DNA of 46,400 bases from contig NZ_LFLZ01000069.1 in the NCBI RefSeq assembly GCF_001189845.1, positions 1 through 46,400 of the forward strand, written 5' to 3'. Position 1 is the stretch's first letter. Each line of letters opens with the position of its first letter. Below are positions 17,236-26,128 of this stretch, in pieces. Both the position numbers and the translations under genes were made by a program. Origin of the DNA: Bradyrhizobium tropiciagri (GTDB lineage: Bacteria; Pseudomonadota; Alphaproteobacteria; Rhizobiales; Xanthobacteraceae). A model generated the notes under the pieces. That model worked only from the letters and a program-made list of their open reading frames with translations, was not told the origin of the DNA and made no database searches.

Positions 17236-19502
17236 AACTTCTGCGTGATGCCGGCATAGACGCCGCGGCGCGGGCCGTATTGCGCCGCGAATACGCCGAT
17301 GCCGGAGCCGTCGCGGATCTGGTAGACGGTGTCGAACAGGTTGATCACGTCGAGGCGCAGCGTTGTCGGCTTGTTCGGCGCGACGATGTTGAAGTCGTGC
17401 GAAACGCCGACGTTGACCTGCGAATAGGGCGGCACCGTGCCGGTGTTGGCGAAGCCGTCGCGCAGGCCTGAGCCGTAGATCAGCGACGCGCTGAACTTGG
17501 TGTCGTGCCATTGATACCAGCCGCCCACCGATGCGGTCACCGCCTGGGCATGATCGGTGTTGACGTAATTGTTGGCGATGTAGGCCAGTTTGTCCGGATC
17601 AAACAGATACTGGTTCGACACGACGTTGGTGGCGACCTGCCTTGCGATCGCGACATTGCCGTAGAGGTGCAGATTGTCGTGGTCGTATCTCGCCGTCAGC
17701 TCGACGCCTTCATTGGTGCCTTTCGCATAGTTGAAGGCGGTCAGGACATAGGCCTGACCGAACTGGCCGTCGTCGAGCAGGTCGGTCGCGATCTTGTAAT
17801 AGGCGTCCATGCCGACCTCGAGGCCGGGGATCGCATAGACCTTCTGCGTGACGCCGATGTCGAACACGTGCGAGCGCTCCGGCAGCACGGGATCGTTGGT
17901 CGAGATCGCCGGCTGCGCCGTCGTGTTCTGCACCAGCGAAAGATTGGTCGGGGCGGCCAGCACCTGCTCGGGCGGCGTGAAGTTGCGCGCATAGCCGGCA
18001 TGGAAGGTCGTGCCCTCGACGGGCTTCCAGGTCAGGCTGACCCGGGGGCTCAGCTGGTTGGCGTCGACAAATTGCCACATCTGGTCGAAGCGCAGGCCGG
18101 CATTGAGCGTCAGCTGGTTGGTGATCTTCCACTCGTCGGCAATGTAGGTCGAGAACAGGTATCCGGTCTTGGTGTTGGAATCGAACACGGAGAATGGTGC
18201 GTCGATCGGGTTGCCGGAATCGTCGAGCGGCAGCACGGTCGAGCCGTTGTTGACGAGCGAGCGCTCGGCACTGAAGGCCATGCCGAACTTCAGCGTGTGC
18301 GCGAAGCCCAGCCTGTAGGAGGTGTCCTCCTGGATGCCGTTGATGAAGCTCTGGCGGTAAACATCCGAGGCCACGCCGTTGAACACGAGGTCGCCGACCG
18401 GGTCAGGCATGAAGTGCAGCTGGCTGTAGCGATTGAAATAGGCGACCTGGTAGTCGAAGCCGTCGCCCGACTTCTGATAGGCAACGACGTTGAACTGGTT
18501 GAACTCGTGCTGCCGCTCGTTGAGCAGCGCGGAATCGAAATTGGAGACGCCGTAAGCGGTGAACGCGGGAGTCTGGCCGGGATTGTTGGGGATCTGGTAG
18601 TTGCCGTTGGAGACGCCGCCGATATAGGTCAGCCGGCTGGTCGGATCGATCGTCGTCGAGATATAGGCAAAGCCTTTCTCCTGATCGGTCCGGTCGTGGA
18701 TCGCGTTGTAGGCCGGTGTCGGGTTCTCGATGCCGACGTCGCTGCCGAAATAGCGGCCGGAGACGTAGTACTGCGTCTGTCCGACCGTGCCGCCATAGTC
18801 GACGCTGGTGGTGAAGTTGCCATGACTGCCGCCATAGACGCTGATGCTGCCGGAATTGTTGAAGGCATTGGTCTTGGTCTGGATGTCGAGCACGCCGGCG
18901 GTGCGCAGGCCGTATTGCGCGGGCAGCGCGCCGGTGATCAGCGCCATGCTGCCGACGATGCCGGTGTCGATGATCTGGCCGAAGGCGCCGACGCCGTCCG
19001 GCAGCATGATCCCGTTGATGCGGTATTGCAGGTTGGCGTGCTCGTTGCGCACGTGCAACTCGCCGCTGGCAGCGGAGTCCTGCGAGACGCCCGGCGCCTG
19101 CAGCAGGGCCTTGTCCAGCGTGGTGTTGGTGCCCTGGGGCAGCGACTGAAGGAACTGCTGGCTCATCTGGTAGCTGTTGGCGCCGGTCGGCGCGAGCAGG
19201 GCGGCGCGGGCCTGGTCGAGCCGCGTGTTCTGGCTCGCTACGGCTTGAGTCTCGGTCTGTTCTGGAGATTCCGGCGAAGCCGCCACCGCACCTGTTCTGC
19301 GCGCGCGGTGACCGCCACCGGCCGCAACGCGCGTCTTCGGCTTTTTCGGCCCTGATGGCGCGGCGTGGCTCTGCGGCGCCGTCACCGTGACGTCCGGAAG
19401 GGTGGTGGTCGGCGCCGTCGTCTGCGCGAGTGCGGCGCCGTTCATCCCGTAGAACAAGAGTGAGGCCGCACCGGCGGCGTGTCGTCTGATATATCCTGAC
19501 AT
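17232..19502 (-). CDS. TonB-dependent outer-membrane receptor
   Basis: About 756 residues from the ATG at 19502, chosen because a signal peptide follows at once (MSGYIRRHAAGAASLLFYGM, then NGAALAQ). A TonB-box-like LPDVTVTAP is next, then a plug domain (LDKALLQAPGVSQDSAASGE, YRINGIMLPDGVG) and a 22-strand-type barrel with the C-terminal aromatic strand ending GVYAGITQKF. It imports a metal chelate or other large ligand across the outer membrane using TonB energy. The DUF2946-like gene lies just upstream on the same strand. The ligand is unknown. It converges on the LysR gene with a 4-base overlap. Confidence 0.92.
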   Translation of the reverse strand: MSGYIRRHAAGAASLLFYGMNGAALAQTTAPTTTLPDVTVTAPQSHAAPSGPKKPKTRVAAGGGHRARRTGAVAASPESPEQTETQAVASQNTRLDQARAALLAPTGANSYQMSQQFLQSLPQGTNTTLDKALLQAPGVSQDSAASGELHVRNEHANLQYRINGIMLPDGVGAFGQIIDTGIVGSMALITGALPAQYGLRTAGVLDIQTKTNAFNNSGSISVYGGSHGNFTTSVDYGGTVGQTQYYVSGRYFGSDVGIENPTPAYNAIHDRTDQEKGFAYISTTIDPTSRLTYIGGVSNGNYQIPNNPGQTPAFTAYGVSNFDSALLNERQHEFNQFNVVAYQKSGDGFDYQVAYFNRYSQLHFMPDPVGDLVFNGVASDVYRQSFINGIQEDTSYRLGFAHTLKFGMAFSAERSLVNNGSTVLPLDDSGNPIDAPFSVFDSNTKTGYLFSTYIADEWKITNQLTLNAGLRFDQMWQFVDANQLSPRVSLTWKPVEGTTFHAGYARNFTPPEQVLAAPTNLSLVQNTTAQPAISTNDPVLPERSHVFDIGVTQKVYAIPGLEVGMDAYYKIATDLLDDGQFGQAYVLTAFNYAKGTNEGVELTARYDHDNLHLYGNVAIARQVATNVVSNQYLFDPDKLAYIANNYVNTDHAQAVTASVGGWYQWHDTKFSASLIYGSGLRDGFANTGTVPPYSQVNVGVSHDFNIVAPNKPTTLRLDVINLFDTVYQIRDGSGIGVFAAQYGPRRGVYAGITQKF

Positions 19503-19650
19503 GTTGGTTCCCGATCTCGTCAGGCGGCGATCCGGATCCTTCTGAGGAAGACGCGGTCGAGCCCGCCGTCGCTGCGCGACGGCCAGATTCCCATCGATCA
19601 AGCAGCAGCCGAACTAACGGCAGCGTTCGAAGTTCAGTCGTGCTGGGATG

Positions 19651-20070
19651 TCAGGCGACCGGAGGCGCGCGCGGCTGATGGTGCAGCCGGCCGATGTCGA
19701 CCGGAGCCGCATAATTGTCGATGTGCCAAGAGAGCAGAGCTGCGGAATCCGGCAGCTGCAAGGGAGGCAGCGCCGGTGCCGGCATCGCCGAATTGACCAT
19801 CGCCACGACGGCGCAGATCGCGCAGAGGTCCGCGGCCTGATCGGAATCGCGATTCGAGCGCGGCTCGTCGCGCGAGGCGCTCTCGACATGCGCCGCGAGC
19901 GAAGTGACGGCGGCCTCGATAGAAGCGTGCGACCGCTGCAACGACGAATTCGGCGTCGCCTGCGCCGCCGCGATGGCATGAAAATGCCCGAACGACAGCA
20001 CGAACTGGATCGACAGCGCCAACAGCGCCAGCCGAGTCCCGTGCCTGATGTTCGAACGAAACCACTTCAT
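19651..20070 (-). CDS. Small exported protein, DUF2946-like
   Basis: About 139 residues from ATG at 20070. An N-terminal membrane or signal segment (TRLALLALSIQFVLSFGHFH) is followed by a polar region and then the hallmark CAICAVVAMVNSAMPAPALP with two nearby cysteines, and a C-terminal stretch containing LSWHIDNYAAP. Proteins of this type are usually found beside TonB receptors or copper-handling genes, as here, where the receptor gene starts 148 bases downstream. A metal-linked role is inference. I see no clear operator in 19503-19650 or in 20071-20334. Confidence 0.7.
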   Translation of the reverse strand: MKWFRSNIRHGTRLALLALSIQFVLSFGHFHAIAAAQATPNSSLQRSHASIEAAVTSLAAHVESASRDEPRSNRDSDQAADLCAICAVVAMVNSAMPAPALPPLQLPDSAALLSWHIDNYAAPVDIGRLHHQPRAPPVA

Positions 20071-20334
20071 GACGATGCCATTCGGCGCCAGGCGGGATCG
20101 GCCAGTTGGCGTGAAGCCCACAGCCCCATGCGGCGCAATGCCGCACAGTTTCGAAAACCCACCAGCCTGTCAATCCGCATTGCTGGGCAATGCGATCAAT
20201 TTCCGGGCGATCGGACGATTTTGCAACATCGCGCTAGAGGCGGCAAAGCGCTCTCTAGGTGCGCCTTATGCGATGGGCGCGGCGGAAGTCGAGCGTACAT
20301 CGTGCATCGGCGTGGCTGATGCGATGCTGCCTGC

Positions 20335-20731
20335 ATGAGTGTAGAACTTGAGCTGCTTGCGGCAAGCGTTGTACTTGGCATTGCGCACATCCTCGTCGCG
20401 TCGCATCTGCAGAGCTAGCAGCGGGGGTATCGATGGACGGCCAGCTCGCGGGAGCAGCCTGTTGCCCCGCTCACCGGCATTGCCGGAAGAGCTGAGCGGA
20501 CCCTTCGCAATTTCCTCGAGACGTTTCCATTGTTCGCGGCGGCAATTCTTGCGGCCGCGGTGACTGGCACGCACAACGGGCTCACAATGTGGGGAGCCCA
20601 TTGCTATTTCTGGGGTCGCCTCGTTTACGCCATTGTGTATCTGGCGGAATATCGTGCTGCTCCGTTCGCTGGTCTGGAACGTGCCTACGATCGGCATTCT
20701 CATGATCGTTGCGGGGCTGTTCCTGGGCTGA
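20335..20731 (+). pseudogene. MAPEG-family membrane protein, with a stop codon and a frameshift
   Basis: Reading from ATG at 20335 gives MSVELELLAASVVLGIAHIL and VASHLQS, then TAG at 20416-20418. The frame continues QRGYRWTASSREQPVAPLTG, IAGRAERTLRNFLETFPLFA, AAILAAAVTG and FWGRLVYAIVYLA. It then shifts by one base near 20646-20651 to IVLLRSLVWNVPTIGILMIV and AGLFLG, ending at TGA 20729-20731. Repaired length is about 131 residues with four hydrophobic segments, normal for the MAPEG (glutathione/eicosanoid membrane protein) family. One substitution plus one extra base argues for real decay more than the single-lesion genes elsewhere. Confidence 0.8.
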
Positions 20732-20811
20732 CGGCCCAAGATCAGCGTGCCGCGCTGGCATTCCCGGCGTTCGGGACGTATAATTTGAGCCCAACGTGGC
20801 GGTCAGTCGGA

Positions 20812-21429
20812 ATGTCCCTCGCAAGCAAAACCGGTCTCGCAGTCATCGCCGCAGTGCTCTGCCTCGGCGCTCAGCAGGCCGATGCCCAGGCCGGACCGGT
20901 GCGCTACTGGACCCCGGGCTCGCTGTTCGGCTTCGGCGGCAGCCTGGCCGATGGCCAGAAGGCCGACACTTACGGCAATTTTCCGAGCTTTGACGCCGCC
21001 GGTGCGCAGGGCGGCGACTTCTCGTATCTGAACGGCCGGCCGGACGGCTGGTTCGTCGGCAGCGAAGGCGGCCGCGCCGGCTGGAGCACGCTCGGCCAAT
21101 CGGCGGCGTTCGGTGGGCTCGAATACCAGGGCGCGCAGGTCGGCTACAACTTCAAGGGCGTCGGCAATACACCCGTGACGTTCTTCGCCGGCTTCGACTC
21201 GTTGAAATACAATCCTCCCGGCGCCGGCGGCCCGCTCGCGCCGTTCAGCGGCAATCCCGGCGTCAACGCCGGCTATTCGGCGCGTGCAGGTGTCGAGTTC
21301 CGCCCGAGCTCGAATGTCAGCCTGTCGTTCGGAGCGAGCTTCACCCAGCAAGGGGCCGAGCGCATGGACAGCGACATTCATTCGCAGCTGCTGCCCGGCC
21401 AGTCCCCGGTTCTGTTCGGCGGCCGCTAG
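20812..21429 (+). CDS. Putative outer-membrane beta-barrel protein
   Basis: 205 residues from ATG at 20812. The signal peptide is MSLASKTGLAVIAAVLCLGA followed by QQADAQAG. The mature part is rich in Gly, Ser and aromatic residues with alternating strands (FGGLEYQGAQVGYNFKGV, PVTFFAGFDSLKYNPPG, YSARAGVEFRPSSNVSLSFG), the look of a small outer-membrane barrel similar to rhizobial Omp25/porin-like surface proteins. The barrel seems to end early and the C-terminus (SPVLFGGR) lacks a final aromatic residue, so the fold is not certain. It has no clear operon partner. Confidence 0.65.
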   Translation: MSLASKTGLAVIAAVLCLGAQQADAQAGPVRYWTPGSLFGFGGSLADGQKADTYGNFPSFDAAGAQGGDFSYLNGRPDGWFVGSEGGRAGWSTLGQSAAFGGLEYQGAQVGYNFKGVGNTPVTFFAGFDSLKYNPPGAGGPLAPFSGNPGVNAGYSARAGVEFRPSSNVSLSFGASFTQQGAERMDSDIHSQLLPGQSPVLFGGR

Positions 21430-21520
21430 CGCTTCAGCGCAAGACTGCGGCGCCGCGGTCCTGATTCAACCAACCAGCACCAAGAAGGCTCGGGCTCACG
21501 GGCACAATCAGGATCGAAAC

Positions 21521-22294
21521 ATGGACATGCAGGGCAAGATCGCACTCGTCACCGCCGCAGCATCGGGCGCCGGCCGCGCCGGTGCGCTCATCCTCGCGCG
21601 CGAGGGCGCGGCGGTTGCGGTGGTCGACCAGAACGAGGCCGGCGCGAAGGCGGTGGTCGACGAGATCAAGAAAGGCGGCGGACGCGCGCTGGCGCTGACC
21701 GGCGATCTTCGCGACGACAAGTTCTCGCGCGACATCGTCGCCGCAACGGTGAAGGAATTCGGCACGCTCGACTGCGTTTGGAATCACCTCGGCATCCCCG
21801 GACCGTCTGTCATCGACGATCTCGAAGGCTGGGATCTCAGCGTCGATCTCAACCTGCGCTCGCAGCTGATCACGACCAATGCGGCGCTCGCCGAGATGAC
21901 GGCGCGGCGCAAGGGCAGCATCCTGTTCACCGCGTCGACCTCGGGCCTGGTCGGCTCGCCCTGGAGTCCGACCTATTCGGCGGCCAAGGCCGGCGTGATC
22001 GGTCTGGCGCGGGCGCTCGCCAAGCGCCACGCCAAGGACGGCGTGCGCGTCAATGCGATCTGTCCCGGCGCAATCGACACGCCGATGCTGCGGGTGTTCG
22101 TCAACCGGCCCGACCAGCCCGGCCACAACGAGGCCGATCCGGAAGAGCTGATCAAGGCCGCGATCACCCGCAACCCGATGGGCCGCGCCGCGCGCCCCGA
22201 GGAGATCGCCGAGGTCGCGGTGTTCCTGCTGTCGGACAAGGCCTCGTTCGTGACCGGCATCGCGATGCCGGTCGACGGCGGGACGGTGGCGTGA
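21521..22294 (+). CDS. Short-chain dehydrogenase/reductase
   Basis: 257 residues from ATG at 21521 (MDMQGKIALVTAAASGAGRA). Cofactor motif is TAAASGAGRAG with Ala in place of the first Gly of TGxxxGxG. WNHLGIPG replaces the common NNAG. The active site has TASTSG and the intact YSAAK. The C-terminal part has VNAICPGAIDTPML and VTGIAMPVDGG. The motif changes place it in a divergent SDR branch. It catalyses NAD(P)-dependent oxidoreduction of an unidentified substrate. It stands alone between the barrel gene and a palindromic repeat. Confidence 0.88.
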   Translation: MDMQGKIALVTAAASGAGRAGALILAREGAAVAVVDQNEAGAKAVVDEIKKGGGRALALTGDLRDDKFSRDIVAATVKEFGTLDCVWNHLGIPGPSVIDDLEGWDLSVDLNLRSQLITTNAALAEMTARRKGSILFTASTSGLVGSPWSPTYSAAKAGVIGLARALAKRHAKDGVRVNAICPGAIDTPMLRVFVNRPDQPGHNEADPEELIKAAITRNPMGRAARPEEIAEVAVFLLSDKASFVTGIAMPVDGGTVA

Positions 22295-22336
22295 CGCGTG
22301 GCATCAATCAGAGGGCGGAGTGCGTTGCTCCATCCA

Positions 22337-22420
22337 CGTCATTGCGAGCGCAGCGAAGCAATCCATCGCGCCGCAAACGAGAGATGGATTGCTTCGTCGC
22401 TTCGCTCCTCGCAATGACAG
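22337..22420. repeat. Palindromic intergenic repeat, short form
   Basis: The arms CGTCATTGCGAGCGCAGCG, AAGCAATCCAT and ATGGATTGCTT, CGTCGCTTCGCTCCTCGC, then AATGAC pair over nearly the whole length. Same family as 25995-26113 and 31035-31151 but without their internal AAAATTGC-containing hairpin. It lies between two converging genes (SDR and TonB receptor) and could end transcription from both. Confidence 0.85.
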
Positions 22421-22444
22421 CGTCGAAAGTGTCGCGGGTCTGGG

Positions 22445-24994
22445 CTAAAACTTCGCCCGGATACCCGCATAGGCGGCGAGCGGCATGCCGGGTACGAAGG
22501 CGCGGGGATCGCTCAGCTGTGCCATCAGGTTGGGGGCACCTCCGGCGCTGACAAAGCCGCCGGTCTGATAGAACGCGCCGTTCAGATAGTAATGCTGGTT
22601 GAACACGTTGTTGATCAGGCCGAACACCTCGATGTTCTTCGTGATCTGATATGACGTGTGCAGATTGACGACCGAGTAGGCCGGCACTTTCGGGCTCTGG
22701 TTGGTGTCGTCATGGATCAGCCACTGGCTGCCGACGACGTTGAGGTCGGCGCCGACCTTCCATGCATCCGTGACGTTGTAGTCGACGCCGGCCTTGAAGC
22801 GGTGCGCGGGAATGCCCGGAATGTGGTCGCCCGGCTTGACGTTGACGAACGAGACGCTGTCGTTGTTCGGGTCGATTTGGGCGTTCGGATTGTTCGGCGA
22901 GAACAGCGTGATCGCGCTTTGATAGGTCGCGTCGACATAGGTGTAGTTGGCGTAGGCGTTCCATCGATCGATGCGATAGTCGAGCTTGGCCTCGATGCCC
23001 TGGCGCAAGGTCCGTCCGGCGTTCTGGAAGAATCCGAAATTGTTGACGCCGAGCGGGCTTGCCACCTGAACGATGTCGTCGTCCGACAGGGTGCGGAACG
23101 CGCCCAGCCCCCAGCTCAGCACGCCCGTCTTCGCATCGCGGCCCCAGCCGCCGCGCAGGCCCGCCTCGACGGTGTGCGACACCACCTGCTTGAGCGGCGG
23201 GTCGGCGACCAGGAAGGTGTCGATCATGCAGGGATGGTTGGGATCGGAGCAGCCGAGCTCCAGCGGCGTCGGCGTGCGGTTGGCTTCCGAATAGCCGGCA
23301 TAGGCGGTGAGGTTCGACGTGATCTTGTAAGTGCCGCCGATCACCGGGTTGAAGCGCTGGAAGCGATTGCTGCTGTTGAGCAGGTCGTTGGTCCCGGTCT
23401 GGTCCTGCAGATCGATCTGGGCGTAATTGAATCGCCCGCCTGCGGTCACCGAGAACTTGTTCGTCACATCGAATGTGTCGGTGAGATAGATGCCGGTGTA
23501 GGTGTTGGTGGCGCGCAGATCGACCGGGCTGAGACCTGCATCAGGCTGGTTGATGAAGACACCGGTGCCGGTGACGAACAGGTTGTTGGGATCGATTGTG
23601 CCGAGCTCGCTGGTCGCCGTGAACTTCGTATTGCCGTGGTCGACGCTGACACCCATCACGACGTGGTTGTCATGCCCGAACAGCTTGTCCGAGTTGGTCA
23701 ACTGCGCCGTGCCGCCGTAGCTGTTGGTGGCGGCCCGGTTGCGGTCGATTTCGCCAAGGAAGGCGTTGCCGAGCGTGTTCGGAGTGGCTGGGCCATCGGC
23801 TGGACCGAAGACCGGAAGGCCGTCGCCGATGCACAAGGTCGTGGGATCGTCGCATGGTGCAACGTCGGTGCCGTTGCCATCGGCGTGGGTCTGCCGGAAG
23901 CCGCGGAAGTAGGCATTGCCCTGGAACGACCAGGTGTCCGAGAAATTGTGGCTCAACGTCGCGTTGACGAAGGCCAGCTGCAGCAGCGTCGATTGCGGCC
24001 AGGTGTAGACGCTCGACCAGCGCTGGTTGAGCATCTCGACCGGCGTTGCCGCGACGTTGCCGAGCAGGTTGCTGGCGCCGGTGAAGTTGACGTGGAATTC
24101 GGTGTCATCGTTGCGCGCGCCGACGTCGACATACATCCGGTTGATGTGCGAGGAATTCGCATGGTCGCGCCAGCCGCGATCGTAAGCGGATTCGAACGCT
24201 GCATAGGCGGAGATGTTGTCCCTTTGGCCGCCGGCCTGCACGCTGCCCTGCACGCGGCCGTAGGAGCCGCCGAACAGTTCCACCTCGGAGCCCTGATAGG
24301 TGAAGCCGTTCTTCATCTGGATGCTGAGCGCGCCGCCGATCGCATTCAGGCCGAAGATCGGGTTGTTGGGCACCAGCGAGACCCGGTCGATGGCCTTTTC
24401 CGGGATGAAGTCCCAGTTCACCACGTCGCCCCAGGATTCGTTGATGCGTACGCCGTTCTGATAGACCGCGATGCCCTGCGGCGTGCCCTGAACCGGCGAG
24501 GCGACGAAGCCGCGGTAATCAAGCGTGCGCTGAAACGGGTTGCCGGTCTGGTCGGTGAGCGTGACGCCGGGCAGCTTGCGGTTCACCGAGTCCAGAAAAT
24601 TGGTCGAGTAGTTGCGGCTGAAATCCGCCGAGGTCAGCACCTCGGTGTTGGACGGGATCTTGTCGCGGTCGAGCAGGCTGGAGTCGCGCTCGGAGGGGCC
24701 GGGCACCCCGGCGCCGCCCTCCGGCGCCGCCGCGGTTTGCACCGGCGCGGCCCGTGTCAGGGCGGTCCGCGAGGTCCGCACCACCGGCCGCGAGGCCGGC
24801 TTGATGCTGCGCGTGCCTGACAGCGGCGAGGGGGCAATCACGGTAACCGGCGGCAGCTCGGTCGGGGCGGGGGTCTGGGCGCCCGCGGTCAGCGGCGCTG
24901 CGGCTCCGATGGCGGTGAGCACGGCCGCAGCGCCGCGCGTATGGACCGAAGAAGACAGAAATCGTGTTGCCGTACGCAACAACGCACCAGCCAT
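22445..24994 (-). CDS. TonB-dependent outer-membrane receptor
   Basis: About 849 residues from ATG at 24994 (MAGALLRTATRFLSSSV). A signal segment ends near LTAGAQ. Then TELPPVTVIAPSP (TonB-box-like), a basic/Ala-rich spacer, a plug domain with LDSVNRKLPGVTLTDQTGNP and GIAVYQNGVRINESWGDVV, and a long barrel with Tyr/Phe-rich strands ending GMPLAAYAGIRAKF. Barrel strands resemble siderophore-type receptors (FSVTAGGRFNYAQIDL, ITSNLTAYAGYSEANRTP). The ligand is unknown. The 243 bases upstream hold the palindrome at 25120-25138 and no gene. Confidence 0.92.
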   Translation of the reverse strand: MAGALLRTATRFLSSSVHTRGAAAVLTAIGAAAPLTAGAQTPAPTELPPVTVIAPSPLSGTRSIKPASRPVVRTSRTALTRAAPVQTAAAPEGGAGVPGPSERDSSLLDRDKIPSNTEVLTSADFSRNYSTNFLDSVNRKLPGVTLTDQTGNPFQRTLDYRGFVASPVQGTPQGIAVYQNGVRINESWGDVVNWDFIPEKAIDRVSLVPNNPIFGLNAIGGALSIQMKNGFTYQGSEVELFGGSYGRVQGSVQAGGQRDNISAYAAFESAYDRGWRDHANSSHINRMYVDVGARNDDTEFHVNFTGASNLLGNVAATPVEMLNQRWSSVYTWPQSTLLQLAFVNATLSHNFSDTWSFQGNAYFRGFRQTHADGNGTDVAPCDDPTTLCIGDGLPVFGPADGPATPNTLGNAFLGEIDRNRAATNSYGGTAQLTNSDKLFGHDNHVVMGVSVDHGNTKFTATSELGTIDPNNLFVTGTGVFINQPDAGLSPVDLRATNTYTGIYLTDTFDVTNKFSVTAGGRFNYAQIDLQDQTGTNDLLNSSNRFQRFNPVIGGTYKITSNLTAYAGYSEANRTPTPLELGCSDPNHPCMIDTFLVADPPLKQVVSHTVEAGLRGGWGRDAKTGVLSWGLGAFRTLSDDDIVQVASPLGVNNFGFFQNAGRTLRQGIEAKLDYRIDRWNAYANYTYVDATYQSAITLFSPNNPNAQIDPNNDSVSFVNVKPGDHIPGIPAHRFKAGVDYNVTDAWKVGADLNVVGSQWLIHDDTNQSPKVPAYSVVNLHTSYQITKNIEVFGLINNVFNQHYYLNGAFYQTGGFVSAGGAPNLMAQLSDPRAFVPGMPLAAYAGIRAKF

Positions 24995-25119
24995 AACGCC
25001 CACCCTGTTGTCGCGGTTCGGCTGTTGTCCCCGACGAACCCTAGCGTTGAGACTGCGGGAGCGCCGGTGCTTTGGCAAACGAGATGTGTCCCGGGAGGGC
25101 GGGATTCTTTCCGTCGATG

Positions 25120-25138
25120 ATCGGGAAAAATTCCCGAT
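25120..25138. promoter_or_regulatory. Perfect inverted repeat upstream of the TonB receptor
   Basis: ATCGGGAAAAATTCCCGAT: 8-base arms around AAA, 126 bases upstream of the receptor start at 24994. Candidate operator, with no matching regulator gene nearby. No T-run follows it, so it is less like a terminator. Confidence 0.4.
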
Positions 25139-25196
25139 GCCGATGGACGGACAGCCGGGGCGGGTGATTCCGGCCAGCTTGACGCAGATTCGTGCT

Positions 25197-25222
25197 CAAG
25201 AAGCGGGCATTCCCGCCTCTTG
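25197..25222. terminator. Hairpin downstream of the LigK/RraA-type gene
   Basis: Stem CAAGA-GCGGG / CCCGC-TCTTG with a CATT loop and one mismatch, 15 bases beyond the stop of the minus-strand gene ending at 25238. No long T-run is present, so intrinsic activity is uncertain. Confidence 0.5.
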
Positions 25223-25237
25223 GGCAACGGTGACGGT

Positions 25238-25912
25238 CTAGTCCTTGAACTCGCAGCCGAGCCGCTGCAGCGCTTCATCGACCCAGCGGCGGTCACTGGT
25301 GCCGGCGAGGATCTGCTGGATCGCCTTCTCCTCGGTTGCCTTCTTGGCCTCGGTCAGCTTGCAGATGGCTTCGGCGTCGTCATGGGGCACGCAGAGCACA
25401 CCGTCATCGTCGGCCACGATGAGATCGCCGGGCTCGACGATCATGCCGTCGATCGAGATCGCGCAATTGATCTCGCCCGGGCCGTCCTTGTAGGGGCCGC
25501 GATGGGCGACTCCGGCGGCGAACACCGGGAACGATCCGGCGCGGATCGCGCCGGCGTCGCGGATCGAGCCGTCGATCACGAAACCCGCGACGCCCCTCTT
25601 CTCGGCCAGCGTCGACATGATCTCGCCGATGATGGCGTTGACCAGCACGCCGCCGGCATCGACCACGATCACGTCGCCGGGCTGAGCCAGGTCGATCGCC
25701 TTGTGCACCATCAGATTGTCGCCGGGCCGGGTCTTCACGGTCAGCGCCGGGCCGCCGAGCCAGCCGCCCTTATGCATCGGCCGCAGCCGGTTGGTGCCGG
25801 CGATCCGCGACATCACATCGCTGATATTGGCGACCGGCAGCGTGCGGTAGCGCGCGACGAGCTCGGGCGACACTTTCCGCTTCGCCTTGTGAATTGCAAA
25901 TCCTATGGCCAT
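25238..25912 (-). CDS. ligK: RraA-fold aldolase, probable 4-carboxy-4-hydroxy-2-oxoadipate aldolase (LigK-type)
   Basis: 224 residues from ATG at 25912 (MAIGFAIHKAKRKVSPELVA). RraA / class II aldolase fold with VANISDVMSRIAGT, VIVVDAGGVLVNAIIGEIMS and the conserved FVIDGSIRDAGAI (residues 111-123), whose Arg-Asp pair is the catalytic feature of HMG/CHA aldolases. RraA itself (RNase E inhibitor) is shorter, about 160 residues. The extra C-terminal helix here fits the aldolase subgroup. The reaction would give pyruvate and oxaloacetate, the last step of the protocatechuate 4,5-cleavage route. The neighbour at 26129 looks like the enzyme of the preceding step, which supports this choice. Gap 25913-26128 contains the repeat at 25995-26113. 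Confidence 0.8.
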   Translation of the reverse strand: MAIGFAIHKAKRKVSPELVARYRTLPVANISDVMSRIAGTNRLRPMHKGGWLGGPALTVKTRPGDNLMVHKAIDLAQPGDVIVVDAGGVLVNAIIGEIMSTLAEKRGVAGFVIDGSIRDAGAIRAGSFPVFAAGVAHRGPYKDGPGEINCAISIDGMIVEPGDLIVADDDGVLCVPHDDAEAICKLTEAKKATEEKAIQQILAGTSDRRWVDEALQRLGCEFKD

Positions 25913-25994
25913 CGGTTTTCTCCGGAGTTTGTGTTGGGCGTGATTGCGCGTTTGCAATCAAGATGACGGAAATACTGTGCTCGCAGGACTATCG

Positions 25995-26113
25995 CCGTCA
26001 TTGCGAGCGAAGCGAAGCAATCCATGCTTCCGCTTATGCGGCGCGATGGATTGCTTCGTCGCTTCGGCGCAAAATTGCTTTGCAATTTTGTCGCGAGCTC
26101 CTCGCAATGACGG
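25995..26113. repeat. Palindromic intergenic repeat, long form with internal hairpin
   Basis: Outer arms CCGTCATTGCGAGCG / CTCGCAATGACGG, middle arms AAGCAATCCAT / ATGGATTGCTT, plus an extra internal perfect hairpin CAAAATTGC-TTT-GCAATTTTG at about 26069-26090. It separates the LigK-type from the LigJ-type gene within one apparent operon. Short peptides readable through it are products of the repeat, not genes. Confidence 0.85.
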
Positions 26114-26128
26114 GGCTGCATACATTGC

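Noticed and set aside
20266..20739. 157-codon minus-strand frame over the MAPEG region
   Set aside because: No family pattern, while the plus strand gives a coherent MAPEG sequence after two repairs.
22658..24820. 720-codon open frame opposite the second TonB receptor
   Set aside because: Antisense shadow of a receptor whose plug and barrel motifs are unmistakable.
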